From positions 1 to 25,528 of IMG/VR virus record IMGVR_UViG_3300036770_004092: 25,528 bases of DNA; one strand, 5' to 3'. Positions 11,776-18,047 of the stretch are shown here, piece by piece. This DNA is from a virus. Within the stretch, counting starts at the first letter, position 1; every line of letters starts with the position of its first letter. Position numbers and translations under genes: made by a program. The notes under the pieces were generated by a model. That model was not told the origin of the DNA and ran no database searches. It saw nothing but the letters and a program-made list of their open reading frames with translations.

Positions 11776-12543
11776 ATGGCAGCCAAACGCACCACACGCA
11801 AACCGAGCGCCAAGGGCAAGGCGGCGAAAGCCGCCAAGCCCGCGGAGCCGGATCGCTTCACCGAAGACGGGCGCAAAATCGTCCGCCTCGAGAAAACCCG
11901 CGCGCACCAAAAGTATCCGTTGAAAGACGGCACCGAAGTCCCCGGCGCCAGCACCATCGCCAAGATCGGCGAGGACAGCAGCGGCCTAATCCACTGGGCG
12001 TGGAAGCTCGGCATGGAAGGCCAGGACTACCGCAAAGTCCGCGACAAGGCGGCCGACATCGGCACCATCGCGCACTTCCTCATTGAGTGCTTCCTGCACA
12101 ACCACGTTGCCGACCTCTCTGAGTTCAGCCCCGCGGACGTTGAGAAGGCCACCATCGCCTTCAACAACTTCAAGCGCTGGTGGGACGACGAAGGTCTCAC
12201 CGTCATCGAGCCGGAAGTGCAGTTGGTCTCCGAGGAATACCTCTTCGGCGGCACCATCGACGCCCCAAGCCGCGACCGCGACGGCAAGATCGTCCTCCTC
12301 GACTGGAAGACGAGCAAGGCCATCGTTGGCGCCCACAAAATTCAGTTGGCCGGCTACGAGCAGCTCTGGAACGAAAACCGCCCGGACATGAAAGTCCAGC
12401 GCCGCGGCATCGTCCGCATCGGCAAGGAATCCCCAGACGACTTTGAAGTCGCCTGGATGTTCAGCGCCGAGCCGTTCTGGAGGGTTTTCCAAGCCCGCCT
12501 TGCGCTCCACTACGCGCAGTTGCAGCTCAAAAAAGCCGCCTAA
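11776..12543 (+). CDS. RecB/Cas4-like PD-(D/E)XK exonuclease
   Basis: A 255-residue protein with a Lys/Ala-rich N-terminal tail and a nuclease domain: GTIAHFLIE (H100, E104), FGGTIDAPS (D162), IVLLDWKTSKA (D176, K178) and KIQLAGYEQLW (Q190, Y194). This is the RecB-family order of motifs found in phage and Cas4-type exonucleases. It probably processes DNA ends for recombination next to the SSB and the resolvase. No recognisable annealing protein (Bet/RecT-like) follows. The stop overlaps the next ATG by one base. Confidence 0.78.
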   Translation: MAAKRTTRKPSAKGKAAKAAKPAEPDRFTEDGRKIVRLEKTRAHQKYPLKDGTEVPGASTIAKIGEDSSGLIHWAWKLGMEGQDYRKVRDKAADIGTIAHFLIECFLHNHVADLSEFSPADVEKATIAFNNFKRWWDDEGLTVIEPEVQLVSEEYLFGGTIDAPSRDRDGKIVLLDWKTSKAIVGAHKIQLAGYEQLWNENRPDMKVQRRGIVRIGKESPDDFEVAWMFSAEPFWRVFQARLALHYAQLQLKKAA

Positions 12544-12896
12544 TGCCCCGCCGCACCCGCCGCTTCGTCGTCCGCGAACAGACCTTCGGTCTGACTGTGG
12601 AGTTCTATTGCGGAACTCCGCAGGCGGCGGCGATCCGGCGGTGCGTGGCCATCCTGCAGCTCGACCCAAAAGACCCTGAGAACCAGCCCGACGACTCGGA
12701 CGCCGCTTGGGCTATGTGCTGCGGCAGTCAAGCGGTCGTTTGGATTGAAGACGCCGACGACACCGGCTCGCTCGTCCATGAGCTGTACCACGTTGTCTCT
12801 GACTTCCTCAAACACATCACCTCGAGCGACGAGGAGACCGGCGCTTACCTCATCCAATACCTCTTCCGAGAAGCCACCAAGAAAAACAAACCATGA
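12543..12896 (+). CDS. Small HExxH putative metallopeptidase
   Basis: A 117-residue protein. SLVHELYHVVSDFLKH contains H79-E80-L-Y-H83, a zinc-protease motif, and DEETGAYLIQYL provides a plausible third ligand (E97 or E98). The N-terminal half is beta-rich (RFVVREQTFGLTVEFY; SQAVVWIEDADD). This resembles compact minigluzincin-like or ImmA-like folds in phage genomes; the substrate is unknown and it might cleave a repressor or a host protein. It is embedded in the recombination operon with overlaps on both sides, and no signal peptide is present, so it should be cytoplasmic. Confidence 0.6.
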   Translation: MPRRTRRFVVREQTFGLTVEFYCGTPQAAAIRRCVAILQLDPKDPENQPDDSDAAWAMCCGSQAVVWIEDADDTGSLVHELYHVVSDFLKHITSSDEETGAYLIQYLFREATKKNKP

Positions 12897-13042
12897 AAAA
12901 AGGACTCTACGCCAACATCCACGCCAAAAAAGCCCGCATCGCCGCCGGCAGCGGTGAACGCATGCGCAAACCCGGATCGGCCGGAGCGCCCACCGCCAAA
13001 GCCTTCCGCCAAGCCGCCAAGACGGCCAAAGCGCGCCGATGA
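12893..13042 (+). CDS. Short basic conserved phage protein (KKGLYANIHAKKARI type)
   Basis: A 49-residue product, MKKGLYANIHAKKARIAAGS followed by GERMRKPGSAGAPTAKAFRQ. This near-exact motif recurs in many phage and environmental viral genomes (DUF6321-like in my recollection). The K/R-rich sequence suggests binding to nucleic acid. It overlaps its neighbours by ATGA on each side. Too short for reliable gene finders but distinctive. Confidence 0.7.
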   Translation: MKKGLYANIHAKKARIAAGSGERMRKPGSAGAPTAKAFRQAAKTAKARR

Positions 13043-13548
13043 GCGACACCCCAGAAACCGACAATTTCGCCCGCGGCAACCACGTTGTGCCGACTGAGTT
13101 TGCGCAGGACTTGGAGCGCCGGCTTAAAAGCGAGCAAGACGAATTGTTTAAGATTCACAGAATCAATGAGCGCCTAATGACCGAGTGCGACCAGTATCAC
13201 TACGAGCGTGATGTTGCCGTAGAGGCGCTGCATAAGTGCTATGCAGCAACTGGCGAGGAAGCTGGTGATATAGGCGACTTCATTGCGCTTGTTGACCGTG
13301 AAAAACATACAGTCAAGGCCGTGCGTGAAATGCGCAAGCAGTTTGACTGGCTGCAGGATGAGCATGATGAACAACTGGAGCGCAACGCCGAGCTTGCTGA
13401 GGGTTGGCTAGATTGGCGCGAGTGCGCAAAATCGCTTTACGAGGCAATGGAAGCCGCAATTAGCAGCGGCGATTGGAAGGTTGACGGCGCATGCGACCCA
13501 GACATTGCCATGGCCCGCTTCCGGCGCCTTGTGGGAGTCGCAGAATGA
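13039..13548 (+). CDS. Coiled-coil hypothetical protein
   Basis: A 169-residue, mostly helical, charged protein. The start MSDTPETDNFARGNHVVPTE and AQDLERRLKSEQDELFKIHR resemble phage proteins annotated only as coiled-coil. Further helices cover YERDVAVEALHKC and DEHDEQLERNAELAEGWL. No catalytic motif. Base composition is slightly less GC-rich than neighbouring genes. The ATGA overlap with the preceding gene fixes the start. Confidence 0.65.
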   Translation: MSDTPETDNFARGNHVVPTEFAQDLERRLKSEQDELFKIHRINERLMTECDQYHYERDVAVEALHKCYAATGEEAGDIGDFIALVDREKHTVKAVREMRKQFDWLQDEHDEQLERNAELAEGWLDWRECAKSLYEAMEAAISSGDWKVDGACDPDIAMARFRRLVGVAE

Positions 13549-13700
13549 CCAGCGCCATCCTCATCGCCTTTGTCGGCCTCGCCTACTTCGCCGTGGCCAT
13601 CGACCAATTTTGCATACAGCACAACTTCTGGAACGGTGTGGTCTGGTTTGGCTACGCCGTGGCGCAGATCGGCTTGTGGCACATCACCGTGCAGCCATGA
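13545..13700 (+). CDS. Small membrane protein with two hydrophobic segments
   Basis: A 51-residue product, MTSAILIAFVGLAYFAVAID, then QFCIQHNFWNGVVWFGYAVA and QIGLWHITVQP. Two transmembrane helices joined by a short loop are likely. The ATG overlaps the preceding stop (ATGA). Two-span phage proteins can be holins, but there is no lysis neighbour, so the role is open. Confidence 0.55.
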   Translation: MTSAILIAFVGLAYFAVAIDQFCIQHNFWNGVVWFGYAVAQIGLWHITVQP

Positions 13701-13704
13701 CTTT

Positions 13705-14040
13705 ATGAAAACCGCTAGACACACACTTGAAACCGCCGCCAGCGCCGTCTGCGGCGACCGCAACGACAGCTACGGCTCGCCAGCCGACGATTTTAGCGCG
13801 CAAGCCGCCATGTTTAGCGCCTATCTTTCTCGCACCAACGGCCAGCTCGTCTCCGTGACCGCCAGCGACATCGCCGCGCTCATGTGTTTGGTCAAAATTG
13901 CGCGCCAAGCGCATTGCCCAAAGCCCGACAACTGGATTGACCTTGCTGGATACGCTGCTTGTGGCGCGGAGTGCGATGCCGTAGCGGGCGACAAGTTGAT
14001 GGATGCACTTCTTTCCCGAGACATCGCGACTAATGACTAA
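13705..14040 (+). CDS. DUF6378-like phage protein
   Basis: A 111-residue protein. CGDRNDSYGSPADDFSAQAA, MFSAYLSR, VTASDIAALMCLVKIARQAH and DNWIDLAGYAACGAECDA match the pattern of DUF6378 proteins: D-R-x-x-x-Y-G-x-P-x-x-x-F, then K-I-A-R, then D-N-W-x-D-x-A-G-Y-A. The all-helical shape with conserved acids recalls MazG-like nucleotide pyrophosphohydrolases, which is an inference. The ATG lies 4 bases after the upstream stop. Confidence 0.72.
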   Translation: MKTARHTLETAASAVCGDRNDSYGSPADDFSAQAAMFSAYLSRTNGQLVSVTASDIAALMCLVKIARQAHCPKPDNWIDLAGYAACGAECDAVAGDKLMDALLSRDIATND

Positions 14041-14209
14041 AGCTCGCGACATGTACGACCTCACGGCCCATCCCACGGACACGCCGGAGATCAAGGCCAA
14101 GCTCAAGCAGGCCATCAAGCTGGTTCACGAAATCGGCAGGGACCGCGCCAGCAACAAGCTGCCGGCGCTGGCTGCCGCTTTCGCCGACCGCAAGCGCAAA
14201 GCAAAATGA
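14033..14209 (+). CDS. Small hypothetical helical protein
   Basis: A 58-residue product, MTKARDMYDLTAHPTDTPEI, then helical LKQAIKLVHEIGRDRASNKL and a basic end (FADRKRKAK). It starts 8 bases inside the previous gene and is followed by an ATGA overlap with the doubtful reading at 14206. No family recognised. Confidence 0.55.
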   Translation: MTKARDMYDLTAHPTDTPEIKAKLKQAIKLVHEIGRDRASNKLPALAAAFADRKRKAK

Positions 14210-14658
14210 TTTACAAACTGACGGCTCAAGCGGGTTCTCGTCGCGGTTCATGTGGTGTGGCCGCGCGGACATTCCGGGATGCCCAGCCCCACGGAGCGAG
14301 ACCAGTGGGGCGCCGTCACACTTTTTTGTCCGGGCAGCATTGTTACTGGATGAGCGGCACACCGGGAGACAGAGGTCCGGCCTCAGTCCGAGAACGGTGG
14401 GCGCCACATCGAGGTCGGGAGCCGCAAATGGATAGTTGGGTAATGCCTCGAAATTTGCGTCGCAACCTTGGCAACCCGCGTGTTGAAAAGGTGCGGCCGC
14501 ACCGTCCCCGGCAAAACAAAGGTGCCGCCTCGCTGACAAAAGCCCATCGGGCTTTTCGCAAGATAGGCGAAGCGGTCAACAGGCAGGGAACGCTAACCAT
14601 CACCGGCTCCAATGTGCGCCTGGGCACTGAAATGCCGGTGGCCCTGTCTCTTTTTTGA
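14206..14658 (+). CDS. Doubtful 150-codon reading over a dyad-rich segment
   Basis: The frame begins MIYKLTAQAGSRRGSCGVAA, coupled by ATGA to the upstream gene, and stays open to 14658. The first half is Arg/Gly-rich and not protein-like, with competing open frames on both strands. The second half (from ATG 14428, MDSWVMPRNLRRNLGNPR, or 14443) looks more natural: KAHRAFRKIGEAVNRQGTLT, then ITGSNVRLGTEMPVALSLF. The same bases contain an apparent four-way RNA junction, a 14-bp palindrome and a terminator-like hairpin. A gene covering only about 14428-14658, or none at all, are both possible. Confidence 0.35.
   Translation: MIYKLTAQAGSRRGSCGVAARTFRDAQPHGARPVGRRHTFLSGQHCYWMSGTPGDRGPASVRERWAPHRGREPQMDSWVMPRNLRRNLGNPRVEKVRPHRPRQNKGAASLTKAHRAFRKIGEAVNRQGTLTITGSNVRLGTEMPVALSLF
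14219..14327 (+). ncRNA. Putative structured RNA, four-helix junction with U-tract
   Basis: Closing stem TGACGGC (14219-14225) with GCCGTCA (14312-14318). Inside are CGCGG (14242-14246) with CCGCG (14261-14265), GGACAT (14267-14272) with ATGCCC (14279-14284, one mismatch), and GCCCCAC (14286-14292) with GTGGGGC (14305-14311), the last stacked directly on the closing stem. A TTTTTT run (14322-14327) follows 3 bases later, as at an RNA 3' end. No known RNA family is recognised and no promoter is obvious. The fold was found by eye and is unscored. Confidence 0.35.
14538..14556. terminator. Terminator-like perfect hairpin
   Basis: AAAAGCCC (14538-14545), loop ATC, GGGCTTTT (14549-14556): an 8-bp perfect stem with A and T tracts on either side, capable of acting in both directions. 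It lies inside the doubtful reading, which argues against that reading or for a read-through role. Confidence 0.45.
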
Positions 14659-14660
14659 AC

Positions 14661-14873
14661 ATGAACCAGCAGCTCAACATACAATCTGACTTACTGCGCG
14701 ACTACTTCGCCGGCTTGGCCATGTGCAACGCTGTTGCCGCCCCTGGCAAGCTGCCCGAAGTATGGATGCCGCGCTTGGCAAGGCTGTCCTATCGCCTCGC
14801 CGACGAAATGCTTAACGCCAGAGCCATGACAATGGAGCAGCTTTGGAAGGAAGACTGGAAAGACGAAGAATGA
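14661..14873 (+). CDS. Small phage protein (LRDYFAGLAM type)
   Basis: A 70-residue product, MNQQLNIQSDLLRDYFAGLA, then MPRLARLSYRLADEMLNARA. The L-R-D-Y-F-A-x-x-A-M ... A-Y/S-x-x-A-D-x-M-L pattern is common in small phage proteins of unknown function. The ATG is preferred over a TTG six bases earlier. No Shine-Dalgarno; a TTTTTT run precedes it, so transcription may restart nearby. Its stop overlaps the next ATG. Confidence 0.65.
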   Translation: MNQQLNIQSDLLRDYFAGLAMCNAVAAPGKLPEVWMPRLARLSYRLADEMLNARAMTMEQLWKEDWKDEE

Positions 14874-15079
14874 TTTCCTGGCCACCCCAAAACTTCCGCG
14901 TTGAAGTAGACGGCATCGGCACGTGCCGCGTGCTCTACGTTGTCGCGCAGGGTGGCCTCGAAAACGACTACGTCACCGTCTGCCGCGAAGACAGCGGCCG
15001 GTGGCTGACCGCGCGCATCGACCAGTTGTCGTCCGCGGAGAATCCGACTTTGGACATTTTGGGCGCCGATCCGGCTTAA
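14870..15079 (+). CDS. Small beta-rich hypothetical protein
   Basis: A 69-residue product beginning MISWPPQNFRVEVDGIGTCR, then VLYVVAQGGLENDYVTVCRE and a short tail. Alternating hydrophobic residues suggest a small beta barrel (SH3-like), but no family is assigned. The ATGA overlap with the previous gene fixes the start. It is the last gene before a 100-bp leader. Confidence 0.55.
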   Translation: MISWPPQNFRVEVDGIGTCRVLYVVAQGGLENDYVTVCREDSGRWLTARIDQLSSAENPTLDILGADPA

Positions 15080-15179
15080 CCACAGCTCTGGGGAGGGCTG
15101 GCGTCTCGCGCGACGCACCGGCTCGGCGCCCAATGACATTTTAGGAGAGGAGCGCCGCGGAGTCGGCGCAGAGGAGTGA
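15080..15179 (+). promoter_or_regulatory. Structured leader before the Gp88-like gene
   Basis: A 100-bp gap with two hairpins: GCGTC...GACGC (15101-15116) and GCGCC...GGCGC (15152-15169). Purine tracts TAGGAGAGGAG before and GAGGAG (15171-15176) after the second hairpin precede the GTG start at 15180. The second hairpin could gate ribosome access (inference). No promoter is evident. Confidence 0.4.
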
Positions 15180-15827
15180 GTGAAAAGCAATCAATCGCCC
15201 GCATTTACGCGGGTCAATAAATACATCTTTGACGACAAGGCGTGGTCTTGGTCGCTGCCAAGCGGCACGACTTGTCCTGGTGCTCTGCTGTGCTTGGCCA
15301 AGGCTGACCGGCACACCGGAAAACTGTGGAACGGCCCCAAGCAGAAGTTCCGCTGCTATTCCGCGGTCACCGAGAGGTTCCCGTCAGTGCGCACGCGCCT
15401 GTGGACAAACTTCGACGCCGTCAAAGGTAAGTCACCGGATGAGGTCTGCAAGGTTCTGTCATGCATGCCTCGCAAAGCGCAGCGGGTACGCATCCACACC
15501 GCCGGCGACTTTTTCTCGCAAGGCTATTTCGACGGATGGCTGAAATTCTGCGCGCAGAATGAGCATGTGCGCTTTTGGGCTTTTACCAAAAGCCTGCCGT
15601 TTTGGGTCGCTCGCCTCGGAAGCATTCCTCGCAACCTCGTATTGCAGGCCAGCGTGGGAGGGCGGCACGACGAGCTGATCGGCAAGCACGGGCTGAAATA
15701 CGCGCAGGTGGTTTGGAGCCGCGAGGAGGCCGCGCGCTTGGGGCTGGCCATCGATGAAGACGACTACCTTGCCGCCTACGGCAGCAAGCCGTTCGCGCTG
15801 CTTGAAAATTTCACGGCACGCAAATGA
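15180..15827 (+). CDS. Gp88-domain protein
   Basis: A 215-residue protein with a GTG start 3 bases after a GAGGAG tract. SWSLPSGTTCPGALLCLAKA, RCYSAVTERFPSVRTRLWTN, VRIHTAGDFFSQGYFDGWLK and WAFTKSLPFWVARLG follow the motif order of the mycobacteriophage gene-product-88 family: S-L-P-x-G-x-T-C-P-G-A, C-Y, R-I-H-x-x-G-D-F-F-S, and a T-K-S strand. The biochemical function is not established as far as I know; conserved Cys, His and Asp suggest a metal-dependent enzyme. The gene overlaps the large terminase start by ATGA, placing it in the packaging operon. Confidence 0.75.
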   Translation: MKSNQSPAFTRVNKYIFDDKAWSWSLPSGTTCPGALLCLAKADRHTGKLWNGPKQKFRCYSAVTERFPSVRTRLWTNFDAVKGKSPDEVCKVLSCMPRKAQRVRIHTAGDFFSQGYFDGWLKFCAQNEHVRFWAFTKSLPFWVARLGSIPRNLVLQASVGGRHDELIGKHGLKYAQVVWSREEAARLGLAIDEDDYLAAYGSKPFALLENFTARK

Positions 15828-17446
15828 ACGAGCACCAGCAGAGATTTAAGCCGTCGCCGCATCCGGTTATGGCGCTCGACTACGAGCTGCTTGAAAAGCT
15901 GGGACCGGAAGACGGCTGGAAATACTTAAAAACGAGGGAAGAACTGATCGCCCGCGAGGCCAGCGATCCGTTTAGGTATGGGTTTGTCCCGCCGATCTGG
16001 AAGCGCGCCTCCGATCTGCTGGAAAAGCACCGCGAGCTGCTCGTCATGGGCGGAAATAGAAGCGGCAAGACCGAGTGGGCGGCGCGCGAGGCCATCCGCG
16101 TCATGTATACCAAGCCCGGCTCCGTCGTCTGGGCGCTCACGACCACCGCGCCGGTGAGCATTGAGACCCAGCAGCCCCGCATCTGGAAATACATCCCGCC
16201 GGAGTGGAAGTCCGCGAGAAAATCGCAGGTCACCAACATCACCTACAGCGTGAAGGGCGGCTTTACCGAGGGCCGCCTCGTCGCACCGAACGGCAGCCAG
16301 CTAACCTTCCGCAATTACGCGCAGGATCTTTCCACCGTAGAAGGCTCCTCACTCGATTATGCCTGGGCAGACGAGCTTATTCCTATCGACTGGCTGCAGA
16401 CGCTCCGCTTCCGCCTCGTAGACCGCAACGGCATGATGGCCGTCACGTTCACGCCGGTGCAAGGCTGGTCGCCGGTTGTGGCCGATTATCTCAACGGCGC
16501 CACCGCCATCGAGGAGGCCGACGCCGACCTCCTGCCGCTGCGCGACGAGAAGGGCCAAGTCAAGGGCTACGAGAAAGTGCCTATTGAACAGCGCAACGCC
16601 AAGGGCCGCCCGATCCTGTATTTCCACACCAACAGCAACCCGTGGTCCGGCTGGGACCGCATGCGCAAGGAACTGCAGGGCGAGACCAAAGAAAAGATCC
16701 TCACGCGCGCCTATGGCGTGCCGACCAAAGCCATCAGCGGCCGGTTCCCCTTGTTCAACCCCAAAGTCCACGTCATCCGCCACAGCGATGTCCCACAAGG
16801 CACCCGCTACCACTGGGTCGATCCGGCGTCCGGCAAAAACTGGGCCATGATCTGGACCGTCCACGACACCGCCGGCCGCACCGTGATTTATCGCGAATGG
16901 CCCAGCCAAACCGACTACATCGAAGGCATCGGCTACGCCGGCGAGTGGGCTATCCCAGACGGCAAACGCCTCGACGGCGCCCCGGGTCCGGCGCAGCAAG
17001 ATTTCGGCTTCGGCCTTGAGCGCTACCGCGACGAGATCCTGCGCGTCGAAGGCGGCGAGGAGATTTTCGAGAGATGGATGGATTCGCGCTACGGCAACGC
17101 TCGCACGCTGGCCAAGGAATCGCCCACGACCTTGATCGAAGAAATGTCCGCCCTCGGCATGGACTTCACCGCCACGCCCGGCGACAGCATCGACGAAGGC
17201 GTGTCGATGATCAACGACGCCCTGTCATACAACCCCGACAAGCCGGTCGATTCCCGTAACCAGCCCAAGCTCTACATTTCCGAGAACTGCAAAAACGTCA
17301 TCCACTGCCTGCAGACTTATACAGGCGCGGACGGCAAGCGCTCGGCGAACAAGGACTTCGTTGACCTGGTTCGCTACGTCACGCTCTCCGACGCCATCAA
17401 CGTCGAGGGCGACATCCTGCGATCCCGCGGAGGCGGCAGCTACTAA
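15824..17446 (+). CDS. terL: Terminase large subunit (ATPase and nuclease)
   Basis: A 540-residue protein. The ATPase domain has Walker A GGNRSGKT (76-83) and Walker B DYAWADE (178-184, with the catalytic Glu). The C-terminal RNase H-like nuclease begins YHWVDPASGKNWAM (D333), with further acids at MDSRYGNA (D420) and KDFVDLVRY (D511/D514). It cuts concatemeric DNA and pumps it into the procapsid through the portal. Full length for the family. ATGA overlap with the Gp88 gene. The candidate small subunit is far upstream (4769), with none adjacent. Confidence 0.9.
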   Translation: MNEHQQRFKPSPHPVMALDYELLEKLGPEDGWKYLKTREELIAREASDPFRYGFVPPIWKRASDLLEKHRELLVMGGNRSGKTEWAAREAIRVMYTKPGSVVWALTTTAPVSIETQQPRIWKYIPPEWKSARKSQVTNITYSVKGGFTEGRLVAPNGSQLTFRNYAQDLSTVEGSSLDYAWADELIPIDWLQTLRFRLVDRNGMMAVTFTPVQGWSPVVADYLNGATAIEEADADLLPLRDEKGQVKGYEKVPIEQRNAKGRPILYFHTNSNPWSGWDRMRKELQGETKEKILTRAYGVPTKAISGRFPLFNPKVHVIRHSDVPQGTRYHWVDPASGKNWAMIWTVHDTAGRTVIYREWPSQTDYIEGIGYAGEWAIPDGKRLDGAPGPAQQDFGFGLERYRDEILRVEGGEEIFERWMDSRYGNARTLAKESPTTLIEEMSALGMDFTATPGDSIDEGVSMINDALSYNPDKPVDSRNQPKLYISENCKNVIHCLQTYTGADGKRSANKDFVDLVRYVTLSDAINVEGDILRSRGGGSY

Positions 17447-17653
17447 ATGACCCAAGCACCGCCATCGCCCCCCAACCGCCTGCGCCCCGGCCGCCGCGGC
17501 AGCGACACTCCGAAATGCGGCGTGTGTACGAAGCCGCTTCGTATCGGCGAGATCCACGGCGAGGACTTTCAGCTCGGTATGATCTGCACCGAATGCGGCC
17601 CGCACGTTATCGCCGCCATCTGGCAACTCGAGCGCATGGTGCATAGGCGCTAA
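17447..17653 (+). CDS. Small zinc-finger-like protein
   Basis: A 68-residue product. A Pro/Arg-rich N-terminus (PPSPPNRLRPGRRGSD) is followed by CGVCTKPLRIGEIHGEDF and ICTECGPHVI. Two C-x2-C pairs (about 24-27 and 47-50) make a probable zinc site. The ATG abuts the terminase stop, with GGAGGCGG about 10 bases upstream. Function unknown. Confidence 0.6.
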   Translation: MTQAPPSPPNRLRPGRRGSDTPKCGVCTKPLRIGEIHGEDFQLGMICTECGPHVIAAIWQLERMVHRR

Positions 17654-17714
17654 AGCGTCAGAAATGACGAATTAACCCAAAATACCAACCTAAAGCGTCA
17701 CCAATGACGAATTA
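17650..17714. repeat. Two 25-bp direct repeats, 40 bp apart, each a hairpin dyad
   Basis: CTAAAGCGTCA-NN-AATGACGAATTA occurs at 17650-17674 and 17690-17714, exactly 40 bp apart and differing only at the two central bases. Each contains CGTCA-N4-TGACG. The first overlaps the stop codon of the preceding gene. The half-sites resemble those of the initiator-gene iterons (CGTCA-N5-TGACG). The rest of this 106-bp gap holds a short ATTCGC repeat and an A/C-rich leader. Confidence 0.6.
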
Positions 17715-17759
17715 CGCATTCGCCATTCGCGAACCCCGAACACAAACCACTTAAAAATT

Positions 17760-18047
17760 ATGCTATTCGTGAAAACCAAAACCATCCCGACCGACATCTA
17801 CCGCGTGCAAGAAGACTTCGACCGCCAAGGCGCCCTCGCCTTCTCCCGCGAGCAAGCCCCGAGCGCCTACTTGGCCGTCATGCTCGAGCTGCAGGACCGC
17901 ATCGCCGACGCCACCACGCTGGTCGCCGCCATGGCCACCGCCAAAGAACCCGGCTACTTGAGCCACGCCGCCGGCCAGCTCTGCGCCCTGCAGGAACTGT
18001 GGGACAGCCTGGAAGCCCGCCGCGTCGAGGCCAGCAAGATCCAGTAG
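17760..18047 (+). CDS. Hypothetical helical protein
   Basis: A 95-residue product, MLFVKTKTIPTDIYRVQEDF, with long helices (AYLAVMLELQDRIADATTLV and AAGQLCALQELWDSLEARRV). No family recognised. It is isolated between the 40-bp repeats and a long non-coding region. Its leader (CAAACCACTTAAAAATT) is A-rich with no Shine-Dalgarno. Co-directional with the packaging genes. Confidence 0.6.
   Translation: MLFVKTKTIPTDIYRVQEDFDRQGALAFSREQAPSAYLAVMLELQDRIADATTLVAAMATAKEPGYLSHAAGQLCALQELWDSLEARRVEASKIQ

Noticed and set aside
3324-13700. A lysis cassette among the small membrane proteins (3324, 9326, 13545)
   Set aside because: They are scattered and no endolysin or spanin is nearby, so calling any of them a holin is not supported.
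14030-14539. A 169-codon minus-strand gene opposite the doubtful segment
   Set aside because: It would be antisense to supported plus-strand genes at its end, and its product is Cys/Pro/Arg-rich without domain signs.
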